Translations under genes and position numbers: made by a program
In this document: positions 1 to 12,440 of the stretch, in pieces
Position numbering within the stretch: position 1 is the stretch's first letter
Layout of the letters: each line of letters begins with the position of its first letter
Notes under the pieces: model-generated
Seen by the model: only the letters and a program-made list of their open reading frames with translations
Told to the model about the DNA's origin: nothing
The model's database searches: none
Assembly: GCF_949628215.1 (NCBI RefSeq)
Contig: NC_134277.1
Location: 127,333,463-127,397,462, forward strand
Direction of reading: 5' to 3'
DNA: 64,000 bases
Source: Phalacrocorax aristotelis
Taxonomy: Eukaryota; Chordata; Aves; Suliformes; Phalacrocoracidae

Positions 1-3000
1 TGTAGATCACATCATTCACAGAGCAGAGTTCAATAAAATGATACTGTAGTTAACAAGTTTTATAACACAAAGTTACTTTAAAACATGGAACTAATCAGGA
101 GGAAGCCTGTTTATGCATGTCACAGTTACATTGAATTGTCAATAAATAAACAAAGATTTGCTTCACCTATTGTCATGTTTATCAAGTAAGTCATTAATCT
201 AAACTAATGAAGCTTAAGATATATGACAGGCAGTTTTTATGGAGCTCTTTCTTAATGATATGTTTGCTTTTCATTATAACACCAAGAGAGACCATTATCT
301 AGAAAGCAGCACATTATAGCCAAAAAGCCTTGAATCTGCTGCTTCTCTCTTTGTCCCTGGCTCACAATAAGTAGCGCTTACACTTACATTTTCATAGAGC
401 TGACCTGGATGAATAGCATTACTCAGAAATGAATAAAAAATCCAGATAAAAATTGCAACAGGAAAATAATGTGTCCATTGCTTGATCATTAGTCAGTTAG
501 TTATTTCATTAGATAGCTAGTTAGTTAAGGATTTTCAACCTGGCTGGGAAGGCAAAAATGAAGGCTGGATTCAAACAATTTCATATGCATGTCCATTTTA
601 AATTTATGAGAATATTGATTCTACAAAGCTTTAAGTGATTGCTGGCTGTTGACATGAACCTACCTTTGCTATGAGGCAGCACAGAATAAACCCATTAAAA
701 ATGTTTCAGCGAAAGCAAACAATCTCATATGCTTTCCTGCACATTTCCAAGAATAAGATTACTGGCTTCTCTCCATGGATTTGCCAGTTTGATATTACAG
801 AACAGGAAAGTGAAATGGCAATCTGTTTTTCATTTCCTTCTGAAAATGGTCAGAATTAATACAGGAAGACCGACTATTAACAGATCAGCTTCATTTCCTA
901 TTGTACAAGGTGCTCAGACTTAAGCATCTAGTGCCATTTTGGATGCCCCAGGGTATGAGACACACACACGGGACAAGAAGCTGTGACACCACTGTGAAGA
1001 GAGACCTCTACTTGCACAGCATGTGGAGACCAGATCACATCTAGACCATTTCAGATGGCATTAGACACCCTTGGTTTGGCTCCTGAATCAAGCACAGGAT
1101 GCTTTCCACATTCCTGCATGTGAGTGAAGGTGTTTCCAGATGTAGATACTAAACCTTGATTAGAAGGGAACAAAATCTCCCTTCAAAATTTTCATATTTC
1201 TCTTGGTAGTCTGTATCAGAAATTAATTAACTCACTGTTAAAAATTATTGTCCTGTTTCTAATTTCACTTTAACTCTTAAATCCTAGCCATTATATTTTG
1301 CAGTGCTTTGCCAGAGTGAAGACCCTGACTGTATTTCTGTTCCCCTGGCAGTCCTGAAATATTGGAGTGTTTAGTACTCACTTCACTCGGGGACCACTTA
1401 ATGTCATTTCATAGACAAGCAATTTTTGTCAAGCCTTGGGGAAGATGATCTTTTCACATAAAACATAAGTTTGCATTGATGTTACAGCTTCCATTGAGCC
1501 AGGTTGCACAAAGGTGGTGTGACCATTTGGGGAATACATACGCGTAAGTGTATATATTCTGTTTTTATGTAGTGAATTCTTATCTAGCTGTAACCTTTCA
1601 TTCTGACTTTGAATCTTCATTCTATAGCAAGTACTTGACACCTTCTGGAGTCACTGTTCCTGATGAGCTCTGAAGTGACTATGTCCAGCTGATGGTTGTT
1701 GACTCTGAAGAGGTCTGTATTCAGATGATAACAGAAAACTGAGGTATGAAATTCCTTGGTGGAATTTCATCAGAGCATTAGAAAAAATAAAAGTACAATG
1801 CAAAATTCTCAGATGCAAACTTTTCAAGTCAGTGGAAACCAATATACTGCCACATGCAAGCTGATCAGCTAAAAAGACTGAGAGCTGAAATGGCCAATAT
1901 AACTTAGATCAAAACCAAGACTTTTGTGGGTGACAAAATTCTGTATTAGTGACTGTGTTCAGGAGTTTGATAGCGTTCTATGTGTGTAACATTTCAATTC
2001 TTGTTCTACTGCATACTTTCTGTGTGTGCACATCCATATAAGAATTTACTTTGCTGAGCTTAGCTCCTTGCTTTGTTGATGCCATCAAGGTTACCAGAAA
2101 AATTGGTTCCTACAACCAAGTGAATGGGGAAGGTAAAGGCAGAAGAGAGGCCAAGCAGCTGGTCTAATAGCTAGGGCAATTATTTCAATACCTAGACAGC
2201 TGGACTAAGGTCTTCTAAAAATGCTTCCAAATAGTATCAGGCATGGCATTAACATCTGAGACGTCCAAAATTTAAGAGTCATTACACAGGCGAAGGAAAC
2301 TTAGATGATCATGGACTCAGTGTTTTGAATTTGTCATAACAACCTCTTTGCACCATGGAGGCCAGGAAGAAACAGGTTAGAGGAAAGAAGAAGAGATAAA
2401 ATTAAGTGAAAGAATTAAAATAAGGTGTTTGATTCCTAGCTTTCAAAAGAAGAATACCTAATGATCTCATGTGGTTTTGGAACTTGCAGGAGAGCACAAC
2501 CAACCAGAAATTAGTTGTTCAGAGCTGTTTTCTGTTGTGTCTATAAGATCATATCTCTGAACAGTTGCTGATAGTACCAAACTATTCCCCTGACATCAGT
2601 GGCATTCCGATTTAAGGTGTCAACACATGGATTCTTAGGAGTTCAACAACTGGAAGGAAATGTCTTGCATATTACCTGAAGTAAAGTTGAAAAGAGACCT
2701 GCACAATTTTTTTCCATCAGAACAATTTTCTGGTGGAACATGCAGTTTTCATAAATTAATATGTCCCATGGGGATATTTCAATCAGAATTTGTGTCTTCC
2801 AATTCCATTGAGAATTGTTTCAGGCTGCTTTGCCCAGATTGAAATATTTCATTGTGTTGAGGAACATAAAACATTCCATTTGAAAAAACTTCTTAAAACT
2901 GGCTGGATTTCTTTGGAACATTAGAACAACCCTCTTCTTCCTAAGGACTGGCCTCTGTAGAACTACTTTTTCCATCAGACAGTATGACAGCTGACAAAGG

Positions 3001-5049
3001 TGGGTGATATCTCAGTGACATAATGCTGAGTGCATCATGCAAAATCTAGTACCTCTACAAAACTTGAGACTTTCTGAGCAGCTTGAAATTTTGACCATCA
3101 GTGACTTTATGGACTTAGGTCACTGCCTGACAAAGACTGAAGTATGCAGTTAACATCAAGCGTGGATGCATCCCATTACATTCAGTTGCATATGTATTAC
3201 ACAAATGGATATGTATGTTGGAATGTTAAGGCTTTAGAGTCTTGAGTAATAGCACGTTTTATCTATTTCTTTCAGTCTAACGTAAATATGATGGCAATCA
3301 AACACTAATAATATCATAGATTTTCAGGCCTGAAGCAAGCTATCCTATACACTGGAGTTATGCTATTACAGGAATTAGATTATATCCAAGGATCATTGTT
3401 CAGTACTTATTTTTCAAGAAATATCACTTTCCAGATGCTAAGCTTGCACAGGCGTTTACTACTGTTAGGAAACCTTCCGTTACAAAACCGCCCTGCCCTT
3501 CAAACTATCCTTTAAAATACCTCCAACTTTTCTTTTCCTGTTTTGGACCATAGAAAATCCTTCGCACTGGATCCTTAGCTCCTATGAACAGAAATAAAAT
3601 GTTATTTCAGGTCTCTTTCACTGAGCAGAGAATCTAGTCTTCAGAACTGCTGTAGGACTAATTCAAAGTAACTGAGATTTTCATTTAGTATAAGCCATCT
3701 GAACACGCCGTCCTAGCATAAAATGGTTCTGTGAATCACTATAGCCAATCTGTCTGAGGTTTGTTCTCATTCGTAAATACTTTGTCACTGATGTAATGCA
3801 TGCTGTTGTCAAATTCCCTTATGTATAAAGTACAAATATTGGTAGTTGTTCAGTATGAATGGATATCTAATAGATAGTAAAGAAAGCAGCTCTGGTGAGA
3901 AAGTGGGCTTTTTCAAAGCCCGCTATAACTTTGCAATAAGGGGCTTTTTTACTTTTTTCCTTTATTTTCTGAGATTAAAAAAGAATCTGTTCTATTTACT
4001 GCATTGCCATTTACATGCTGGCTTTGGATTTTCAAGAATACAAAAAGTCTGTTTCCATTAGCACTAAAACCAAAGAGAGGCTTTCACCCTAGAAATGTCA
4101 GGCACCATTACTTTCTGTAGAGTCTGAAAGCACTGCATCTGTTGATGTCAGAAATGGGCAATATGTCTATCCATAGAAAAGCAATGAGGCCTGTGAAAAG
4201 AATTTGTAAAAAGCCAGGCAAAATTGTTTTCATAGATGGCATGTATCAGTACTGGTAAGAAAAATACCAAATTTCCCTTCCTAAGGAAGAAATACATGAC
4301 CAAAAGAAGCACTTGAGCTGAGTTATTTATTTTGGGGGAAGGAAAAGTAAATGCTTTGTATGATCGAAGTGATGTGATTTCCGAAGTCTGTAAGACACTT
4401 CAGATGCAATAGATGAACACAGTATTGGCATGTGATATTCCAGTTCAAGCAGAACTTCAAATAACTAGTGTTGACTTGAGCTAAATACAGCTAAATACTA
4501 AATACAGAGCTAAATACAGTTGTTGTATACTCCAAAATACATTTTGTCAGAAAGATATTATGCTTGAGACAGATATTAAATGTTTATGAGAAAGTACCAA
4601 ATGAATAAAATACCTGAATTGTTAGCATGTGAAATTAACAATTTTTTTACTATTTAGGCGATTCTCATTCACGTAATGGACTCACCTAAACTTGGATAGA
4701 GGTATTAATGTATCTAACCCTTTGCAAAAGTATTCCACATGCATTTTCAACCTGTAGTCGACCAAAGAACTATGGATGCATCCTTGTGTTCTCTTTCATC
4801 TGACCTGGACACTCAGGAGTAGCTGTTATGTACTTCAATTTTTAACTGAGACCATGTTACTCTCAATACTAAGATGTCTTAAATTCATGAGTTTTTATAG
4901 ACTCTGTGTCTGAAAATAGGCCAGTGTTGACTAATCAGGTCAAAATTTATGTGGTCCAACAACATATACCCTCAGATCTGCCCCGCTATTTAAACATCTT
5001 TTAAAACATAGGATATATCAACATAATAGCATTTTCATGTATTTGGGTT
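1..5049. other. Intergenic, nothing recognised
   Basis: About 5 kb of AT-rich sequence. The only structure seen is a small repeat of the ctaaatac motif at 4480-4520. Open frames up to 71 codons are not recognisable. Confidence 0.65.
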
Positions 5050-5626
5050 TGTGCTGATTTTGGCAGGGATAGAGGTAATTTTCTTCCAAGTAGCTAGCAT
5101 GGGGCTATGATTAGGATTTCTGCTGGAAACAATGTTGATAACATAGGGACATTTTCGTTATTGCTGAGCAGCGCTTACACAGAGTCAAGGCCTTTCTGCT
5201 TCTCACCCCACCCCACCAGTGAGTGGGCTGGGGGTGCACAAAATGTGGGGAGTGACACAGCCGGGGCAGCTGACCCCAGCTGACCCAAGGGATATTCCAT
5301 ACCATATGACATCATGCTCAACATATAAAGCTGGTGGAAGAAGATAGGACTTCCAGAGTGATAGCGTTTGTCTTCCCAAGTAACCGTTAAGCATGACGGA
5401 GCCCTGCTTTCCTGGAGGTGGTTGAACACCCATGGGGAGTAGTGAATGAATTCCTTGTTTTGCTTTGCATGTGTGTGTGGCTTTTGTTTTATCTATTAAA
5501 CTGTCTTTATCTCAGCCCACAGGTTTTCTGACTTTTACCCTTCCTATTCTCTCCCCCATCCCACCATGGGGGAGTGAGCGAGCGACTGTGTGGTGGTTAG
5601 TTGCCAGCTGGGGTTAAACTATGACA
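5050..5626 (+). mobile_element. Solo LTR of an avian endogenous retrovirus
   Basis: A 577-bp element from TGTGCTG to ATGACA, flanked by a perfect 5-bp target duplication GGGTT (5045-5049 and 5627-5631). A TATA box TATAAA is at 5324-5329 and a poly(A) signal ATTAAA at 5495-5500, about 170 bp later, so the U3-R-U5 order is plus. There is no attached gag, pol or env. The 5-bp duplication suits several ERV classes; I lean to the avian ERVL/ERVK-type LTRs but cannot name the family. Confidence 0.95.
5324..5329 (+). promoter_or_regulatory. LTR TATA box
   Basis: TATAAA in catataaagctgg inside the solo LTR, in the usual U3 position. It could drive transcription to the right, but no gene lies within 25 kb in that direction. 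Confidence 0.6.
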
Positions 5627-8600
5627 GGGTTAAAAACATTAAAAACCCACAGATGTAGACGGGAAGGCTGGTATTTTTCACAGCTATTGATTATTATTAT
5701 CAATTTTGTTTATTCAGCAAGCTAAACTGACAGTGATTTTAGGTATATACCCATATTTGTTGCAAGTACATCTGATGACTGTAATTGCCATCATGGACAT
5801 GAGTCATATCAAAAAGGGATTTTTTTCAAACGTGTGAAATTCATTCTCTTCAACTGAATAATAGATACTTCATTTTAAACATAGGCTTTGCTTGGAATAT
5901 TCTTGTAACACAGCTCTGACCACCCACTCAATAGTTTTTATTAGTTTTGATCTTAAAATAAACACAGTAAGATGAAATTCAGAAATTAGTAAAATGAAAG
6001 GGGAATGCTGAAAGACAAGATTCCCATGAGAGTTGAAATAAAGACCTAACCTAATCATTTTTTTGCAGTCATTAAAGATAGTGTGATATAGGACACAAGA
6101 CCACAGCCCTCCTAATCCGGTTGTTGAGACAAAGAATTAAAATACCATTATCAAGTGTGCAAAGGACTCTGGATTGTGCCAGGAACATTCCTTGATTGTC
6201 CCAGATGTCTTAGCATCTCTCTTTATAGTCTACTGAGGAAAGAGAATCAGATTATGTAGATATTGGACCCACTACCTATATAGTAAAAGTTGCATTTACT
6301 TTACAAGGCCTGGATTTCACTCACTGTGTCTAAAACCACTAGTAAAAGCTACTCAGGGCCTTGGGTAAAGATTGCTTAAAATTATGGAACCTCTTTGTAG
6401 GGTCATTTAAAAAAAACATGTCACGAATTCACAAGTGCACTCTGTGTTGAAAGTATTATGGTAATTGAACTGTCATCACAGTGTTGTCAGTGTGCATCTG
6501 TGTCTAATTGAAAATACATTTCATTGCAGTTTTAGCCATAAACAACATATGAAAAGCCTTTCTTGGAGGACTGGGGGAGGGGTTCTGCAGCTTTTGGTAC
6601 TTTTTTTGGTTTTGGTGTGAACTGTAACCAGGAATACCAGAAATGAGAAAGCAGAAAAATTAAATTAGTAAAATTAGCCAGATACTTATGAATTTCAAGA
6701 AACTTTGGATTTAGCTGAATCTTAAACTGATTTTTCTGTCACTGATACTAGGATTGACCTGAGCAGGAAAAATTTATTAACAGTTTTCCATTGTAGATCA
6801 TTTTAAAAGAGTTATGTACTTTAGGCCTGAATACCACGTGCAATAATTCATAACAGAGCAATCCATATGCTACACATCTCTGTTAATCTGTCAGGTGAAA
6901 ATGCTAAACCAGGAGCAGATGAGAAGAATAGATTTATTGTGACAATATATTTTAGATTCCTTCTTTGCTTTCCTCACCTAAAAACTTCTACATGCTAGAT
7001 ATTATTCTTAGGCAAATACTTATTCATGACTTTATGGCCTTTCCTGGAGAGAATTTGTCTGCTCTCACCAAGACTCTCAGCAGAGACTGCCCAAATCACC
7101 ACTCAGCATTCATTAAGGTCATCCTGTAAGTAATGCAATTTTTATGGCTAACCCTAAAGAAACAGAAATTAATTGAGTAGGTGGTAAATACAAACATAAG
7201 TCTGCAGGGGAATAGAACAGAAAGTGTTGTGGGTATTGCTTTAAACTCTTGTTACAAAGTAACTTACAGAAAGCTGACAAAACACTATAAGAAATTTTTG
7301 GCTTAGTCATACCGCCAAAATTACTTAACTTTTAAATCTGAATAAAATCATAAGTATTGAAGGATTTGCATCAGTGGCTGTGTCTGGCAGAAGTCAGAAA
7401 GGCACACATGCAGGTGGGTCTCAGCCTGGGGGCCTAACCAGAGCATGGGCTGCTGGTAGTCCATGTGCCCTTGCCTCCATCTTTGCTGACTTAGCTGAAT
7501 TTAGGACACAGCCTAGGTCCACACACTTGTCCACGAGTCTGCAAACAGTCCTGGTTTCCCCAGCTTAGGCCCAGATCGTGTGAATGTCAAACACCTAGTC
7601 ATGATCACAAGACAGCCAGTGTGGTCAAAATTCCTGTTTTATGAAGCCCATTCGTGGTTATAATATTAAAAAAAAAAAAACCAAAACAACCCCAAACCAA
7701 AAATGCTATTATTTTATCATCAGGCAGCTTCCTGTTCTCAGGAAAGTTAATCTTGCTACAGCCAATGTGAAACAAGAAGGGTGTGTGCCCTCCTTGCAGC
7801 AGTTAGCCAAGAAGTCTGCTCTTGCCTATCAGAAACCTGTGGAATCCTGTGCTTCTTTCTCTCATGTTACCAACGTATGGCTTACCCATTTCTGTTAAAA
7901 AAAAGTTTTGCTTATCATTTTCAGATTAGTCTCTAGTTAAGGAGATAGGAACATTCTAACTGAAGAGATGAACAGGGTCTTCAATGACAGTCTTTCTCAA
8001 TTTCATGTAACCAAGCAATGAAATGCACAAGGCATATGTTGACCGTTTTGATTCATCACTCAGCATTTCACTAAGCCACTCACTTATCATGTACTGATAT
8101 GCCTGATTAAGACCAATTGCTGTTGCTGCAATGACTTTCAGACATACCTTCACTCTTCCATCCATCCAGAGAGCGAAACTGTACTTCTGCGATCACCACT
8201 TAGTTCCTTATCAGTCAGTCATGACTGTGGGCTTTATTAATGCAAAATAATTCTCTCATCCTCTTGTCTCCTGACATCACTTTTCCCTCTAGTTTAATGG
8301 TAGAAACCAATGAAGAAGTAGTATAGATACAGCATGTGTCAGATAATCGTGGTAGCTACCAGGCAGCCAGATCATCAGACCTTTCAGAGAAGGAAATAGA
8401 ATTACTGATACAAGAAGGCTGATATGAGATGAAGATTCTTTGTCTGGGAGTATCAAAATGAGCTTTTACAGGTTAAGAAGAAAGATAGCTGATGAAAATA
8501 TACACAAGAGAGCATCCATACGCCTACTGAGGAATATAAATAAACAACAAACAAATAATGAAACCAGATGTCAAGATTTATACATAAATTGTTAGCAGCT

Positions 8601-9300
8601 CTGTGAAGCCTACATGTGTGGTGATATTGGAATATTGCTGTATTTCTACCCCACCATCTATTTCTTTGACTTTTTTTTTTTTTTGATAGATAAAAACTTT
8701 TTTCTAACTCTTAGCATCAAAAGCATACTTAAATATTGGCCGTTATTGGAGAGAGAGATTTCTGGGTAAACATAAGACAATGGAATACTAAGTTCCTTAT
8801 TTAGGGGCTCAGAAAATTCTGAAATGAAGATTACGACTTAGGTAGTGGTCCTAAGTCCATTAATTACAATTAACTACTTAAGTACATAATATTCAGTTTA
8901 AAAGCATTGGGTTTAGTGTGCATGATGTAGACACGAATTATAAGCAAAATACCTCTTCTGCTATTCAACCATATTTTAAGTTTCTGAATGAGTTTGGTGT
9001 AGAGAATAACCATATTTTTGTGACTATTACAACTTTGATATTTTCATGGATATTTCAAAATCAAGGTCCCTTAGTAAGCATGTTATATCTTGCACTACTT
9101 TATTCATCCCTCATTTTTATGACATGCAGCTTTAAGTACTATAATGGTTTACAGTACACGGTGCAAAGTGGAGCAGAATTATTTTAGTATGGCCAAGATT
9201 TTACTTAGCATAAAAAATGTAATAAGATCTAAGAGGCAGGTTTTTCTCCATAAGTTCTTTGGAAATGTATTATTGAAGAGGCTAATAAATGATCTAATAG
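5627..9300. other. Intergenic, nothing recognised
   Basis: About 3.7 kb of AT-rich sequence with an A-run at 7669-7680 and a T-run at 8670-8685. An 89-codon open frame at 8918-9187 has no recognisable similarity. Confidence 0.65.
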
Positions 9301-10145
9301 TTGCTAAAGTTTCTTAAGAAAAGGTTGTCCCACTGCAGCACATGGAAGACCACAGTGGAGCGAATATCTTCCCCTGCAGCCTGTGGTGAAGACCATAGTG
9401 ACCCCCATGGAGAACCCCACACTGGAGCAGATGGATGTGCCCTAAAGGAAGATGGAGCCCACGGAGATCCCGTGACAGAGCAGGCTTCTGGCAGAAGACA
9501 CAGCCTGTGAAGACAAGCCCACACAGGAGCAGGTTTTCTGGCAGGACCTGTTACTCCATGGGGGACCCACACTGGAGCAAGTCTGTTCCTGAAGGACTGT
9601 ACCCTGTGGAAAGGACTCATGCTGGAGCAGTTCTTGAATGACAGTAGCCCGTGGGATGAACCCACATTGGAGCAGTTGGTGAAGGACTGTATCCCATTGG
9701 TGAAGGACTGTATCCCATGGGAGGAACCCCACAATGGAGCAGGGAAAGAGTGTGAGGAGGAAGGAGCAGCAGAGAAGATTTATGAACTGACTGCAACTCC
9801 CATTCTCCATCCTCCTGTGCCACTTGGCAGGGAAGAGATAGAAGAGTTGGGAGTAAAGCTGAGCCTGGGAAGATGGTGAGGGAAGGAGGAGGGCATGGTC
9901 AGAAGGTGGGCTTAGGGTTTTTTTTTTAATTTTCCACTATCCTACTCTGTTGTTAATTGGCAATAAATCAAATTCTTTCCCCAAGTCAAGTATGTTTTGC
10001 CTAAGACAGTAAATGTGGAGTGGTCTCCCTGTCCTTATCTCAACCCTTGGGTTTTTTCATCATATTTTCTCCCCCTGTTCTGCTGAGGAGGGGGAAGTGA
10101 TTGAGCAGCTTGGCTGGCACCTGGCGGCCAGCCAAGGTCAGCCCA
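9301..10145 (+). mobile_element. LTR-like element with internal GGAGCAG minisatellite
   Basis: The left two thirds (9340-9760) is a degenerate tandem array with blocks such as cccacactggagcag and gaaggactgtaccctgtgg, spaced about 55-65 bp. A TGAACTGACTGCAACTCCCAT block, an AATAAA (9961-9966) and the end ttatctcaacccttgggttt, ctccccctgttctgctgagg and ggcggccagccaaggtcagc follow. I recognise this as an avian ERV-type LTR; the usual terminal ccaccaca and the 5' TG end are missing, so it is truncated at both sides. Open frames of 122-146 codons on the minus strand are by-products of the array. Confidence 0.75.
9676..9717 (+). repeat. 21-bp exact tandem duplication
   Basis: Two copies of a unit starting ttggtgaaggactg (9676-9696 and 9697-9717) within the minisatellite part of the LTR-like element. 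Confidence 0.95.
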
Positions 10146-10537
10146 AAAGTATATACAAAACATCAATTAACTCTCACTCTGAGAGGCCATTTTTGTTATA
10201 CTCTAGAGAAATATGGATATGAATTGAGGCTAAGGCGATTCTGAAAAACTAGCTCAGCTTCAGACGTCTTCAGAGGAAAATGTGAGGTGGCGTTAGTGAA
10301 GTATCTATCCCACTAAATGTTACTGTGAAATGAAACTTGATGAGCTGCTTGTGGTTGCTCAATAAACCAAACTAGGAGACTACTATTTAAGTGAAAAGGG
10401 AACACATAAGAAGAAGAATGTATTAACTTATTGTATAAACCTATAGGTCCAATGAATAAACAAATCATCTGTTGTGACACCAGTTAGACACTGTTAATGT
10501 AATTAAGGCAAAACTGGAAATCACCACTGTTCTGGAA
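10146..10537. other. Intergenic, nothing recognised
   Basis: Short gap between two LTR-derived pieces; only the 18-bp tandem duplication at its right end stands out. Confidence 0.65.
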
Positions 10538-10627
10538 ATCACCACTGTTTCCAGCAAAACTCCAAAACATAGCCCCATACTAGCTACTATGAATAAATTT
10601 AATTCTATCCCAGCTGAAACCAGGACA
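10538..10627 (-). mobile_element. Reversed LTR fragment (ERV family of 5050-5626)
   Basis: On the minus strand this starts TGTCCTGGTTTCAGCTGGGA at 10627 and continues gtagctagtatggggctatg, gttttgctgg, matching the first 90 bp of the solo LTR at 5050. It breaks off near 10538, where an 18-bp unit (ctggaaatcaccactgtt) is tandemly duplicated at 10514-10531 and 10532-10549. Confidence 0.85.
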
Positions 10628-11689
10628 ACATCTTAGAATCCATTCACTTAGAGGGAATTATTAATTAGTTTGTGCTTAGGAATTGTTTGATTTAATTTGT
10701 TGGGAAGAAATTTTAATCAAACTTATTTACTTTTTGCAAGAAACTTTTCCGCCAACAAAAAAAAAAACCCAAGAAAGCCCACAAGTCTATTTTCTTTTTC
10801 ACACTAGCTCTCACGTATGTAAGAACATAATAAATAGGTTAAAAACTGGTCAGGTTATACACCCGAGCACAAATAGGCAACTCTGAAAGAATGACACATT
10901 GTCTATAAATTAACTTGATAGAAGTAACAAATCTGAAATCTTCTGTAAAGATCCTACAAATTACACAAGTAAGCTTCACTAAGTAAAAAGACTACCTCCT
11001 ACATTCAGATTGGATCTATTCCTCCTTCTGAGGAGGACAATAAACATCCACTGCTTTCAGAGCCCAAGGAAAACTATCTCCTCTAACAAAGAAGCAGAAC
11101 TCTCCTCTCACACGTGTGTACAAGCAGGCATCCACACGTTTCAGTAACCCAAAGGCATAAGAAGCTTTGGTTGGTTGTGATCTCACAGAATCACTCAGTC
11201 CCTGGGACGCAAGCTCCACAGATACCAAATGCAGACAATGACACTCGTCCTTGCAATCTCACTACTATGAGGGCAGATGCATAAGTAACTATAAGGCTTT
11301 TAGTTACTGCTGTGAATCAGGCCAAAAATACCAGGCTGTTATTCCCAGTTCCTGCTTTCTTAGTCTATTTCTCACTTGACAGATAGCAAAATATCAAATC
11401 CCCGCCTTCACAGAAACACTAAGGTGCATTGGGTGCCCTGGGCTCATCTGCAGGGAACACCTGCCGGTGATCTATCTGCCAAGGGTGACAAGCAGAAGTA
11501 GTGCACAAGTGTCATCAGCTCCATATGCCCCATTGCTGTACACAAACTCGTGCCAGCTCCTCAGAGAGCCACAAGCCCAGGGATCAGTAGATTGTTGCCC
11601 AGAATAAAAGGGCAACAGATTGTTGCAAACGGGTCAATAGATCTAACTAGCCTTGATAATCTTCTTTCTAATTTGGTGAGTTTCAGTAA
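10628..11689. other. Intergenic, nothing recognised
   Basis: AT-rich sequence with an A-run at 10757-10767. No supported feature. Confidence 0.65.
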
Positions 11690-12440
11690 CAGATTTCATA
11701 GAATTCATAGATTTCATTGAGTCCAACTCCTCTCCCTGCACAGGACAACCCCAAAATTCACACCATGTGTCTGAGGGCATTGTCCAAGCACTTCTCGGCT
11801 ACGCCAGGATTTGCACCTTGACTGCCTCCCTGGGGAGCCTGTTCCAGCGCTCCACCACCCTCTGGGTGAGGAACCTGCTCCTAATATCCAGCCTAAACCT
11901 CCCCTGCAACATCTTCCTGACATTTCCTCGGTTCTTATCATTGGTAACCAGAGAGAAGAGATCGGCACCTGGCCCTCCTCCTCCCCTTGTGAGGAAGCTG
12001 CAGACCACGATGAGGTCTCCCCTCAGACTCCTTTTCTCCAGGCTGAACAAACCGAGTGACTTTAGCCACTCCTCATAGAGCTCCCCCTCTAAACCCTTCA
12101 CCAGCTTTGTGGCCCTCCTCTGGACACTCGCCAGTAGCTTTATATCCTTGATGTACTGTGGTGCCCAAACCTGCACACAGCACTCGAGGTGAGGCTGCAC
12201 CAGAGCAGAGCGGGACAATCCTCTCCCTTGACCAGCGGCAATGCAGGGCTTGATGCACCCCAGGGCACGGTTGGCCTCTTGGCTGCCAGGGCACACTGTT
12301 GGCTCATGCTCAGCTTGCTGTGGACCAGAACCCCCAGGTCCCTTTCTGCAGAGCTGCTCTGCAGCCTCTCGTTCCCCAGTCTGTATGTACAGATTCCCCA
12401 GCCTATATGTACAGATTCCCCAGCCTGTATGTAGAGATTT
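11690..12440 (-). mobile_element. CR1 LINE fragment, 3' end of ORF2, 5' truncated
   Basis: On the minus strand this encodes the C-terminal part of CR1 ORF2: an AERDLGVLV block, LVQPHLECCVQVWAPQY, then RRATKLVKGLEG, LGLFSLEKRSLRGDLI and RFRLDIRSRFLTQRVVERW with NRLPREAV. A frame change near 12290 separates the first block from the rest. A 165-codon frame (11799-12296) remains open, so the copy is moderately young. The 3' end near 11690 is the typical tatgaattctatgaa-like tail. At its 5' edge are three 22-bp tandem units. It cannot encode a functional product. Confidence 0.95.
12374..12439. repeat. Three 22-bp tandem units at the CR1 5' edge
   Basis: Units at 12374-12395, 12396-12417 and 12418-12439, each starting ccccag(t/c)ct and containing gtacagatt or gtagagatt. 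They differ at a few positions. Confidence 0.95.

Noticed and set aside
8918..9187. 89-codon AT-rich frame with hydrophobic middle that could be taken for a membrane protein
   Set aside because: Phe/Ile/Leu/Tyr-rich translation is what AT-rich DNA gives; no other evidence.
9294..9879. Frames of 68-146 codons with repeated peptides
   Set aside because: They arise from the tandem units of the LTR-like element and change frame between units.
10160..10632. acatc at 10160-10164 and 10628-10632 as a target duplication for the reversed LTR fragment
   Set aside because: The sequence next to the left copy is not an LTR end, so the match is most likely chance.
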